Assembly (NCBI GenBank): GCA_900551915.1
Contig: URXT01000002.1
Location: 41,379-105,378, forward strand
DNA from: an uncultured bacterium
GTDB lineage: Bacteria > Cyanobacteriota > Vampirovibrionia > Gastranaerophilales > Gastranaerophilaceae
Direction: 5' to 3'
Length of the DNA: 64,000 bases
Of the stretch, positions 50,508-58,640 are shown piece after piece. The position numbers and the translations under genes were made by a program. A model generated the notes under the pieces. That model did not search any database. It saw only the letters and a program-made list of their open reading frames with translations, and was not told where the DNA came from. How positions within the stretch are numbered: position 1 is the first letter of the stretch; each line of letters begins with the position of its first letter.

Positions 50508-50905
50508 TTGTTCAAATCAAGTAAAAGCTTGTTCAAAATGCAGGCAAATCCAAGCCAGAACAAATACGGCAGCAGCAAAAAGCCGGCAAGAAAAGAAAGT
50601 TTAAAAAAGAAAATAATCATTACAAAAACCAGAACCGTTAGAAGTATTGCAACTGCTAGAGCCTTTTTTATATTGTGTTCTTTGAAGAAGACTTTTGTCC
50701 AATAAAGGTTTACGGCCAATTGTAAGAAGAAAATGCCGATTGAAAAATATTTTATAAGGCTTGCTGGTTTAGTCATGATAATAATCAAAGCGGCAAACAT
50801 TAACAAAAATAAAATTGTCCAAACGTATCTGAAAACCCATTTAGGCGGAACCAGAGCCGGCTTTATAATATTATTAAAAAATTCATCATCATAAGTGTAA
50901 AACAT
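50504..50905 (-). CDS. TspO/MBR-family membrane protein
   Basis: A 133-aa protein with five membrane helices and the family motifs PPKWVFRYVWTILFLLMFAAL, LAVNLYWTKVFF and LLPYLFWLGFACILN. TspO proteins bind porphyrins or other ligands and modulate stress responses. Fewer Trp residues than typical. AACATAAAAATATAATAGC precedes the start without a clear ribosome site. Confidence 0.82.
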   Translation of the reverse strand: MFYTYDDEFFNNIIKPALVPPKWVFRYVWTILFLLMFAALIIIMTKPASLIKYFSIGIFFLQLAVNLYWTKVFFKEHNIKKALAVAILLTVLVFVMIIFFFKLSFLAGFLLLPYLFWLGFACILNKLLLDLNK

Positions 50906-51060
50906 AAAAATATAATAGCATTTTACAAAATAGTTTTAGTTAGGAAAAATGCTTATTTTATAGTCTATATTAATAAGTATTAATATAATAAAGCAAAAGT
51001 GTTATAAAAATATATATTGTGGTATATATTTAATATATATTAATTGGAGTAGAGAGTTTT

Positions 51061-51366
51061 ATGTCAATAAATTCATTAACAATGTCATCTGCGTTTTCAG
51101 GCTGTGTAAATACGGTAGATTCTGAGTATCAAAGAATTATTCGCCAGTTAAGAGCGTATGGAATTGAACCTACCGGCGACAAGTCTGTTGATAAAGCAAA
51201 ACTTCAAAAAATCGAGGCTGTAAAAGATAGTCAAACTTCTCAATTTGCAAATACAAAAAATAACGATAAAAAAGCTGAAACCTCCCAAAATACAGCGTTA
51301 ACCGATAACGGCCAGGGAACTGACCAGCTTGCCATGCTTAATAAATTGAAACTAGGTTTATTATAA
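51061..51366 (+). CDS. Hypothetical 101-aa protein
   Basis: Not recognised. Ser/Thr/Asn/Gln-rich, without signal peptide: MSINSLTMSSAFSGCVN, a basic helix (YQRIIRQLRAYGIEPTGDKS), then a disordered polar tail. TTGGAGTAGAGAG precedes ATG. The polar N terminus is like those of other short unknown proteins here (1013, 43729). Function unknown. Confidence 0.65.
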   Translation: MSINSLTMSSAFSGCVNTVDSEYQRIIRQLRAYGIEPTGDKSVDKAKLQKIEAVKDSQTSQFANTKNNDKKAETSQNTALTDNGQGTDQLAMLNKLKLGLL

Positions 51367-51486
51367 ACTTAATTAAGGTTTTAGGAATTAGTTTTCTGAA
51401 AATTTTTTGATGCTTGTAAAATACGTAAAACAGACCTCTTGACTGAGAGTTGCTATCAGGTTGTAAAATATTATCAGGAGGTAAAA

Positions 51487-51960
51487 ATGATAGATAAAAA
51501 AGTTTTGATAGCTTACTATTCCCATTCAGGAAACACAAAAGCTGCCGCTGAAAAAATTCAGTCAGTCACAGGCGGAGATTTATTTGAAATAAAACCGTCA
51601 AAAGAATATCCAAAAGATTATAACACTCTTGTCAACCTTGCGCAAACAGAAAAACAAAAGGATGTAAAACCGGAACTCACAGACAATGGAAATATTGAAG
51701 ATTATGAAATAATTTTTATAGGAACTCCTGTTTGGTGGTATACAATGGCATCACCTGTAAAAACATTCATTACAAAAAATAATTTTGGAGGGAAGATAAT
51801 TGTGCCATTTTGTACGCACGGAGGCGGCGGGGCTTCTGCAACTTATGCAGATATGCAAAAATTAGCACTAAAAGCAAAGGTTACTGAAGGTTACACAACT
51901 TATGAAAATTCTGCCAATACACAAGATATCAAAAAATGGATAACCGATTTGAACTTATAA
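51487..51960 (+). CDS. Flavodoxin
   Basis: A 157-aa FMN-binding electron carrier or NAD(P)H-dependent reductase-like protein. The phosphate-binding loop is YYSHSGNTKAAAEKI (about 9-23), and flavin loops are GTPVWWYTMASPVKTF and CTHGGGGASATYADM. It belongs to the larger flavodoxin_4-like group rather than short-chain electron carriers. AGGAGG lies before ATG 51487. Single-gene unit with terminator at 51983-52020. Confidence 0.9.
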   Translation: MIDKKVLIAYYSHSGNTKAAAEKIQSVTGGDLFEIKPSKEYPKDYNTLVNLAQTEKQKDVKPELTDNGNIEDYEIIFIGTPVWWYTMASPVKTFITKNNFGGKIIVPFCTHGGGGASATYADMQKLALKAKVTEGYTTYENSANTQDIKKWITDLNL

Positions 51961-51982
51961 TGAACCATATAAATTTGTTTAT

Positions 51983-52020
51983 AAGACTGTACTTTTTGTT
52001 AAAGTGCAGTCTTAACTTTT
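51983..52020 (+). terminator. Terminator of the flavodoxin gene
   Basis: AAGACTGTACTTT and AAAGTGCAGTCTT (13 bp, one G-U) followed by AACTTTT. Confidence 0.8.
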
Positions 52021-52039
52021 AAACCTAAACTTTTTACAC

Positions 52040-52068
52040 TTGATTAAATCAAACGTTTGTTTTATAAT
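52040..52068 (+). promoter_or_regulatory. Efflux operon promoter with embedded TetR operator
   Basis: TTGATT (52040-52045), 17 bp, TATAAT (52063-52068). The spacer contains CAAACGTTTG (52050-52059), a perfect palindrome, and TTGATTAAATCAA is a further dyad over the -35 box. A TetR dimer bound here would block RNA polymerase: autoregulation of the whole operon. ATG 52076 lies 7 nt after the -10 box. Confidence 0.65.
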
Positions 52069-52075
52069 TTTGAAT

Positions 52076-52702
52076 ATGGAAAAGATTACACAAGAAAATT
52101 CAAAGGAAAAAATTCTCAAAGTTGCAATAAAGTTGTTCGCCGAAAAAGGTTTCGATGGTACAAGCATAAGAGAAATCTGTAAAGAGGCTGAAGTTAATAT
52201 TTGTATGATTTCGTATTATTGGGGCGGCAAAAAAGAACTTTATCAAGGAATTATAGAGGATTTGGTTGAAAAGCAAACCGTTTTTGCTAAAAGTTTTATT
52301 GATTTTAATAAAAGCCCTCTTGAATACACGCAGGAAAAACGTGTAGAGTTATTGTTGATGATTTTAGAGAAGTTTGTAGACTTTTTCTATTCAAATATTA
52401 CGGGAGATTTGGTTGTTCTTTTAATTAAACAACAGCAGAGAGCCGATTTTAAAATGGACGTTCCTGTGTTTTTGTATTTCAGAAGGCTTGTTGCAGCGAT
52501 TTTTCAAAAAGATGAAAATGACCGCGAAATAATTTATAAAACCGTTTTTATTCTTTCTCAAATCAATTCTCCGAAAATTTTGCCGGCCATGTCGCTTAGG
52601 CAGCTTGGTCAAAACGAGTTCAATCAGGAGGATATAAAAATTATAAAAGAGAATGTAAAATTTTACGTACAAGCACTTCTAAAGGAGGCAAAAATTGTTT
52701 AA
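52076..52702 (+). CDS. TetR-family repressor of the efflux operon (CecR-like)
   Basis: A 208-aa protein with N-terminal HTH (KEKILKVAIKLFAEKGFDGTSIREICKEAEVNICMISYYWGGKKELYQGIIEDL) and a helical ligand-binding domain. The order TetR, membrane fusion protein, dual ABC ATPase, two permeases matches E. coli cecR-ybhGFSR, which responds to some antibiotics. The frame opens at 52040, but that is inside the promoter. The stop overlaps the TolC-like gene by 8 nt. Confidence 0.88.
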   Translation: MEKITQENSKEKILKVAIKLFAEKGFDGTSIREICKEAEVNICMISYYWGGKKELYQGIIEDLVEKQTVFAKSFIDFNKSPLEYTQEKRVELLLMILEKFVDFFYSNITGDLVVLLIKQQQRADFKMDVPVFLYFRRLVAAIFQKDENDREIIYKTVFILSQINSPKILPAMSLRQLGQNEFNQEDIKIIKENVKFYVQALLKEAKIV

Positions 52703-54011
52703 AAAAATATTGTTGATTTTTGCACTGCTTGCGGTTGCTCAAAGCGCATTTGCAATAGATAAACAAGAGTTAAATCCCGGCTTTTTTGAACGTTTTAATG
52801 ACAATTGCTTGAATTATTATATAAATTCGGCAATTGAAAACAATCATAGTGCAAAAGAAGCTGCGGCAAGAGTTGAGCAATACAGGCAGCAGGCAAAATA
52901 TTCTCTTGGTAATGAGCTTCCATCCTTTAGTGTGAGCGCGAATTATCTCGGGATAAAAGTTCCTCAGCTGGATAATTTTCAATTAAAGAAAAATGCATTC
53001 ATACTTCCTTTTATGATGAATTACGAGGCTGATTTTCTGCTCAAAAACCGTGATAAAACAAGAAGTGCAAAAAAATCTTATGAAGCAAGCAAATTTGAAG
53101 AAAAGGCGGTTTATCTTTCTCTTTTGAGTGACGTTGCAAGCGTCTATACAAATCTTCTGGAATATGACCAACTTATTACAATACAAAAAGAAAATGTCGA
53201 TATTTATACAAAACTTCTTGAATATGAAAGCCGGAAATTTGCACGCGGAGTAATAAATTCAACGCAATTGAATAATGCAGCAAAACAACTTGAAAATGCA
53301 AAAAATTCTCTTGAAAAATTACAGAAAGAACAAGAAGTTCTTTTAATGCAGCTTGCGGTTTTGACAGGGGTTTCGCCGGAGAATGCGAAAGATTTTGAAA
53401 GAGGAAATTTTTCAAGCTTTGAATATTCCGGAACAATTCCGGAAGAAATTCAATCGGACGTAATTTTTGCACGTCCCGACGTTATGGCTGCTGAAACTAA
53501 ATTAGAAAAAGCGAAAATTGATATTCGTGTTGCAAGAAAAGAGTTCTTGCCTAACTTTAATATTACAGGTTTATGGGTGTTTAATACGATTGCACCCGGC
53601 ACATTTTTCTCGTGGGAAAGTTCGTTAGCTGCAATTTTGGCCGGTGCAACGCAGGATATTTTTGCCGGTGGCAAAAAGGTTGCTAATTTGAGATATCAAA
53701 AAGCTAAATATGAAGAACTTTTTGAAAACTACAAACAGGTTGATTTGGAAGCTGTGAAGGAGGTTAATACCTCGCTGTGTTTTATCAAACACGATTCTGC
53801 AATAGAAAAAAATACTTTGAAAACCTTGGCTTACGAATACAATAACCTCTCAAATTCCAAAAAAAAACTTGCGCGCGGAACAATTTCCAATCCTGAATAT
53901 TTGATGAATTTGTCTGAATTCTTAAAAATTCAAAACGACGCTGTTCAGGCTAAAAATCAACGTTTAGTAAATTATTTTACTCTTTATAAAGCTGTCGGAG
54001 GTAAATTATGA
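52695..54011 (+). CDS. TolC-family outer-membrane efflux protein
   Basis: A 438-aa protein with signal peptide MFKKILLIFALLAVAQSAFA and the two OEP repeats, each helical and heptad-like (SAIENNHSAKEAAARVEQYRQQ, ENVDIYTKLLEYESRKFARG; VIFARPDVMAAETKLEKAKIDIRVARKEFLPNF). It should form the outer-membrane channel for the ABC exporter encoded downstream. TTG 52695 follows AAAGGAGG by 7 nt. E. coli ybhGFSR lacks its own channel gene; here it is included in the operon. Confidence 0.9.
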   Translation: MFKKILLIFALLAVAQSAFAIDKQELNPGFFERFNDNCLNYYINSAIENNHSAKEAAARVEQYRQQAKYSLGNELPSFSVSANYLGIKVPQLDNFQLKKNAFILPFMMNYEADFLLKNRDKTRSAKKSYEASKFEEKAVYLSLLSDVASVYTNLLEYDQLITIQKENVDIYTKLLEYESRKFARGVINSTQLNNAAKQLENAKNSLEKLQKEQEVLLMQLAVLTGVSPENAKDFERGNFSSFEYSGTIPEEIQSDVIFARPDVMAAETKLEKAKIDIRVARKEFLPNFNITGLWVFNTIAPGTFFSWESSLAAILAGATQDIFAGGKKVANLRYQKAKYEELFENYKQVDLEAVKEVNTSLCFIKHDSAIEKNTLKTLAYEYNNLSNSKKKLARGTISNPEYLMNLSEFLKIQNDAVQAKNQRLVNYFTLYKAVGGKL

Positions 54012-54877
54012 AGAAAAAATTAGCGGTAATCGTACTGCTTCTTGTAATAATCGGAACTTGTATATATTTTTTGACAAGGAAAAAAGAAAATCCAAACGAA
54101 CTCACTCTTTACGGAAATATTGAAATCCGTCAGGTGGACATGAGTTTTCAGGTCGGCGGACAGCTTTTGAAAATGCTTAAAGAGGAAGGCGACAGCGTTA
54201 AAAAAGACGAATTGATTGCGGTTTTGGAGGACAAAGATTATAAAGCAAATCTTGAAAAAGCTTCTGCTGATGTGAACAAAACTCTTGCGCTTAAAAATGA
54301 TGCCGAGTCGAAATATAACAGAAATCTGCCTTTATGCACTGATAATACGGTCTCGCAGCAGGAATGCGATAATCTTTTGAATACTAGAGATAAAACCAGA
54401 GCTGATTACGAAGCCGCGCTTGCGGCAAAAAACTTTGCGAAAAATCAACTTGATTACACAAAGATTTACGCGCCTGATGAGGGAACTGTAACCGTCAGGG
54501 TTCAGGAGCCTGGAGCAACGGTTAATAAAGGGCAGATTGTTTATACTATTTCTAAAACAAAACCGGTTTGGATTAGAGCTTATGTGAACGAAACAGATTT
54601 GGGCAATATAAAATACGGTCAAAAAGCCACTGTATTTACGGACTCTGTAGATCCGAAAACAGGAAAACACCGTGAATATCAGGGATATATCGGATATATT
54701 TCTCCGGTAGCGGAATTCACACCAAAAACAGTTCAGTCAACTGACTTGAGAACAAGTCTGGTTTACAGAATAAGAGTTTATGTTGACGATATTGACGAAT
54801 ATTTACGTCAGGGAATGCCGACAACTATAAAAATTAATCTGACAGGTAATAATTCCGATGAACACGGTAGAAATTAA
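54008..54877 (+). CDS. HlyD/YbhG-type periplasmic adaptor
   Basis: A 289-aa membrane fusion protein: N-terminal membrane helix (LAVIVLLLVIIGTCIYFLT), a biotinyl-lipoyl-like half (IEIRQVDMSFQVGGQLLKMLKEEGDSVKKDELIAVLEDKDYKA), a helical hairpin (about 78-150), the second lipoyl half (APDEGTVTVRVQEPGATVNKGQIVYTIS) and a beta barrel. It links the inner-membrane ABC part to the TolC-like channel. It overlaps both neighbours (ATGA at 54008). Confidence 0.9.
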   Translation: MKKKLAVIVLLLVIIGTCIYFLTRKKENPNELTLYGNIEIRQVDMSFQVGGQLLKMLKEEGDSVKKDELIAVLEDKDYKANLEKASADVNKTLALKNDAESKYNRNLPLCTDNTVSQQECDNLLNTRDKTRADYEAALAAKNFAKNQLDYTKIYAPDEGTVTVRVQEPGATVNKGQIVYTISKTKPVWIRAYVNETDLGNIKYGQKATVFTDSVDPKTGKHREYQGYIGYISPVAEFTPKTVQSTDLRTSLVYRIRVYVDDIDEYLRQGMPTTIKINLTGNNSDEHGRN

Positions 54878-56342
54878 AAATTTAATAAAAACTTTCGACG
54901 GTTCAGCTGCTATTGACGACCTTTCGCTTGAAATTGAAAAAGGTAAAATAACAGGACTTATCGGGGCTGACGGAGCTGGTAAAACAACGCTTTTGAGACT
55001 TGTAATCGGATTGCTTCTTGCAGATTCCGGCGAGATTGTGACGCTCGGCTTAAATCCTGCCACACAGAAAAAAGAACTTAATCCAAAAATCGGCTATATG
55101 CCGCAAAAGTTCGGGCTGTATGAAGACTTAACTGTTATTGAAAACCTGCGGCTTTATGCTGATTTAAAAGAAGTTCCGCATGATTTTGATAATCTGCTGG
55201 AATTTACGAGCTTAAAACCGTTTCAGGACAGACTTGCAGGCGCTTTGTCCGGCGGGATGAAGCAAAAACTCGGGCTTGCCTGTACGCTTCTTGGCTCTCC
55301 GGAATTTCTGGTTTTGGATGAACCTTCTGTGGGCGTTGACCCTATTTCAAGACGGGATTTGATGAAGATGGTCAGGGCTTTAATTACTCCCGAAACAACG
55401 GTTTTGTGGTCAACGGCTTACCTTGATGAAGCGCATAGTTTTGATACGGCGGTTGTGCTTGACCGCGGAAAAGTGATTTACAAAGGCGAACCTCATGAAC
55501 TTGCGCCGACGCCTCAGGAATTCGAGGAGAAAGTCATTGAACTTATGGGCGGATATAAAAAAGAAAAATCCCTGATTGCAGAAAATTATACACCGCTTCA
55601 TACCGAAATCGAATGCCCTGTTGTTGCGGAAAATCTCGAGAAAAAGTACGGGGATTTTTATGCGGTAAAAAACAATTCCTTCTGTATTAAAAAAGGTGAA
55701 ATTTTTGGACTTTTGGGGCCGAACGGCGCCGGAAAATCAACTTCTTTTAAAATGATGTGCGGGCTTGCAAAGCCAACGAGCGGAACTGCAAAACTTATGG
55801 GCGTCGATATTCTTCAAAACCCTGAAAAAGCACGCGCAAATCTTGGTTACATGGCACAGAAGTTTTCACTTTACGGAAGCCTTACCGTCCGTCAAAATCT
55901 GGAATTTTTCGCCGCTGCCTACGGAATAGCATTTTTGGACAGAAAAAAGCGTATTGATGAAATTATTCAGGTTTTCGGATTTCAAAAGATTGAAAACCAA
56001 AAGTCAGAAGACCTGCCGCTCGGTTTTAAACAGCGTTTGTCACTGGCATGCGCATTAATCCACAATCCGCCGATATTGTTTCTTGATGAGCCGACCTCTG
56101 GCGTTGATGTTGTAACCCGCAGAGATTTTTGGAACCATATTACCTCGCTTGCAGAGAAAGGCGTTACAATACTTGTTACAACACACTTTATGGATGAGGC
56201 TGAATATTGTGACCGAATTAGTCTTTTTTACCATGGCGAAACCATTGCTGTCGGCACTCCGCAGGAACTTAAAAATCAGGCTCACGCAGAGAATATGGAG
56301 GATACTTTTATAACATTAATTAAGGAGTCTGAAAAACAATGA
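54858..56342 (+). CDS. Dual ABC ATPase (YbhF-like)
   Basis: A 494-aa fusion of two ABC ATPase domains. Domain 1: Walker A GADGAGKTT, signature LSGGMKQKL, Walker B LVLDEPSVGVDP, but its H-loop region reads STAYLDEA. Domain 2: Walker A GPNGAGKST, signature LPLGFKQRL, Walker B LFLDEPTSGVDVV, H-loop TTHFMDEA. Such fused pairs with the altered second signature are typical of YbhF. It overlaps the adaptor gene by 20 nt and the next permease gene by 4 nt. Confidence 0.92.
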   Translation: MNTVEIKNLIKTFDGSAAIDDLSLEIEKGKITGLIGADGAGKTTLLRLVIGLLLADSGEIVTLGLNPATQKKELNPKIGYMPQKFGLYEDLTVIENLRLYADLKEVPHDFDNLLEFTSLKPFQDRLAGALSGGMKQKLGLACTLLGSPEFLVLDEPSVGVDPISRRDLMKMVRALITPETTVLWSTAYLDEAHSFDTAVVLDRGKVIYKGEPHELAPTPQEFEEKVIELMGGYKKEKSLIAENYTPLHTEIECPVVAENLEKKYGDFYAVKNNSFCIKKGEIFGLLGPNGAGKSTSFKMMCGLAKPTSGTAKLMGVDILQNPEKARANLGYMAQKFSLYGSLTVRQNLEFFAAAYGIAFLDRKKRIDEIIQVFGFQKIENQKSEDLPLGFKQRLSLACALIHNPPILFLDEPTSGVDVVTRRDFWNHITSLAEKGVTILVTTHFMDEAEYCDRISLFYHGETIAVGTPQELKNQAHAENMEDTFITLIKESEKQ

Positions 56343-57448
56343 AAATTTTATCTGCCTTAATAAAAAAAGAAACATTACAAATACTTAGAGATCCGAGCAG
56401 TATAATTATTGCGTTTGTTCTGCCTTTAATTTCGATTTTGATATATATGTACGGAATAAACATGGATACCGTAAAAGTTAAAATAGGGCTGAAAAATGAT
56501 GATGCAAACCCGGAGGTTTCGACACTCATAAAATCTTTCGGACACAGCAAATATGTAAATTCCTTTATTTATGATAATGAAAACGATATAACAGAAGCTA
56601 TTGTCCGTTCAAAAATCAAAGGCGCAGTTATAATTCCGAATGACTTCTCAACAAACCTTTCACGCGGAAAAAGCGCAGAAGTTCTTGTTGTTACAGACGG
56701 AACCGAGGTTAATACGGCAAATTATGTTCAAAGTTATTCAATGTCGATTTTGAACCAGTGGCTTTTGACAAGCAAATACGCTCCTCTTGCCGCAAAACAA
56801 ATCATAACTCCGGAAATAAGAACCTGGTACAATCAGGATTTAAACAGCCATTATTTTATTCTTCCCGGCTCAATTGCTATTACAATGACGTTAATCGGAA
56901 TTCTTTTGACAGCTCTTGTTATTGCGCGTGAATGGGAGCGCGGAACAATGGAAGCACTTTTGAGTACAAGCGTTAAGAAAATCGATATTGTTCTTGGAAA
57001 ATATATTCCTTATTTTGTTCTGGGGATGTTGTCAATGGCCTTCAGTGTGTTTATAAGTGTTTGCGTGTTTCAAATCCCGTTTAGAGGAAATTATTTTGTC
57101 TTGTTTGCAGTGAGCGGTTTGTTTTTGTTTACCTGTCTCGGAATAGGTTTGACAATCTCTTCTATAACCAAGAACCAGTTTTTAGCAAGCCAGGTTTCTC
57201 TCGGGCTCGGATTTTTACCGGCGCTTTTGTTGTCTGGGCTGATGTTTCCAATAAATTCAATGCCGGCGTTTTTCCAGCATCTTACAAGAATTCTTCCTCC
57301 AAGATATTACATAACTTTTATTGAAAGTGAATTCATGGCCGGAACTGTCTGGGAAATCGTTATAATAAATTCAATTTTCCTTACAATTCTCGGCTTGCTT
57401 TTGTTTATGGTGGTTTATAACAAAACAGATATGAGGCTCCTCAAATGA
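56339..57448 (+). CDS. ABC-2 type permease (YbhS-like)
   Basis: A 369-aa inner-membrane permease: one helix near the N terminus (IIAFVLPLISILIYMYG), a periplasmic domain of about 130 residues (FSTNLSRGKSAEVLVVTDGTEVNTANYVQ), then five helices with ALVIAREWERGTMEALLSTSV and the conserved cytoplasmic loop. It pairs with the following homologous gene to form the export channel. Coupled by ATGA overlaps on both sides. Confidence 0.9.
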   Translation: MKILSALIKKETLQILRDPSSIIIAFVLPLISILIYMYGINMDTVKVKIGLKNDDANPEVSTLIKSFGHSKYVNSFIYDNENDITEAIVRSKIKGAVIIPNDFSTNLSRGKSAEVLVVTDGTEVNTANYVQSYSMSILNQWLLTSKYAPLAAKQIITPEIRTWYNQDLNSHYFILPGSIAITMTLIGILLTALVIAREWERGTMEALLSTSVKKIDIVLGKYIPYFVLGMLSMAFSVFISVCVFQIPFRGNYFVLFAVSGLFLFTCLGIGLTISSITKNQFLASQVSLGLGFLPALLLSGLMFPINSMPAFFQHLTRILPPRYYITFIESEFMAGTVWEIVIINSIFLTILGLLLFMVVYNKTDMRLLK

Positions 57449-58557
57449 TTAGAGATTTTCTAAGACGTGTTTTCGCACTTATAAAAAAAGAATTTATCAC
57501 TATCTGGAAGGACCCGAAAAGCCGTGGAATTATTATTGCATTGCCGATTATGCAGCTTCTTGTTTTTGCAAACGCAATTACAATGGAGGTTAAAAATATT
57601 GATGTTGCAGTAATGGATTACAGCAAATCAGTCGAGTCGCGCGAACTTCTTTCCCGTTTTGAAAATTCTCCGCGGTTCAGGAGATTTTATTATGTCCAAA
57701 ACGAAAACGAACTTAAAGAAAAAATAGATAACCAGAAAGTTCAAATTGGGCTTTTTATAGATAATAATTTTTCAACAAACATAAAAGCTCAAAAACCGGT
57801 CAGTGTGTTGATTGTTACAGACGGCCGCCAAACAAATTCAGCTTCAATTGCGGGCGGATATGCTTCACAAATTATAAGCGGATACAACTCGGAGATTTCT
57901 AAAAACAAAGGTGCTGAAATAATTCCTGTAACAAGAAACTGGTACAATCCTAACCTTGAATACCGTTGGTATATTTTGACAGTTCTGGTTGCGATGCTTG
58001 CTCTTGTAATAACGCTTTTGTTAACAGCGCTTTCGATTGCACGCGAAAGGGAACTTGGAACGTTTGACCAGCTTATTGTAAGCCCGTTGTCCTCTTTTGA
58101 AATTCTTCTTGGAAAAACTGTTCCGCCGCTTATTATTGCAATGGGTTTGACGTGCCTGATGACTGTTATTATAATTTACGGTTTCCACGTTCCTTTTTCA
58201 GGGTCTATATGGTTGTTTTTAGTTGCGATTTTTATTTCTTTATTATCAATAGTCGGAGTCGGACTTTGTATTTCATCAATTTGTAAAACCCAGCAGCAGG
58301 CAATTTTGGGCGTAATAACCTTTCAAATGCCGGCAATTCTGCTTTCGGGGTTTATCTCTCCGATTGAAGATATGCCCGTGTTTTTGCAGTATTTTACTTA
58401 TATAAATCCAATAAGATTTTTCATGGTTTTGACAAGAGGGATTTTCTTAAAAGGGATGGGAATAGAGGATACTATTATGAACTTAATTCCGCTTATTTTT
58501 ATCGCAATTATGACGCTTTCTCTTGCAGGCTGGACTTTCAAACGAAAACTCGATTGA
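57445..58557 (+). CDS. ABC-2 type permease (YbhR-like)
   Basis: A 370-aa paralog of the preceding permease with the same plan: N-terminal helix, periplasmic domain (NNFSTNIKAQKPVSVLIVTDGRQTNSASI) and five C-terminal helices containing LSIARERELGTFDQLIVSPLSSFEILLGKTVP. The two would form a heterodimer driven by the dual ATPase. The operon ends in a terminator at 58605-58640. Confidence 0.9.
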   Translation: MIRDFLRRVFALIKKEFITIWKDPKSRGIIIALPIMQLLVFANAITMEVKNIDVAVMDYSKSVESRELLSRFENSPRFRRFYYVQNENELKEKIDNQKVQIGLFIDNNFSTNIKAQKPVSVLIVTDGRQTNSASIAGGYASQIISGYNSEISKNKGAEIIPVTRNWYNPNLEYRWYILTVLVAMLALVITLLLTALSIARERELGTFDQLIVSPLSSFEILLGKTVPPLIIAMGLTCLMTVIIIYGFHVPFSGSIWLFLVAIFISLLSIVGVGLCISSICKTQQQAILGVITFQMPAILLSGFISPIEDMPVFLQYFTYINPIRFFMVLTRGIFLKGMGIEDTIMNLIPLIFIAIMTLSLAGWTFKRKLD

Positions 58558-58604
58558 AAAATTCTATAATACTAATCATATTAACTCATCACCTGCCAGC
58601 CTGG

Positions 58605-58640
58605 GCTGACAATTTAAAAAGTCAGCTTTTTTATTTTTTT
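58605..58640 (+). terminator. Terminator of the efflux operon
   Basis: GCTGAC and GTCAGC with a 10-nt loop followed by six T and more T-rich DNA that already belongs to the 3' end of the convergent ABC-F gene. Confidence 0.8.
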
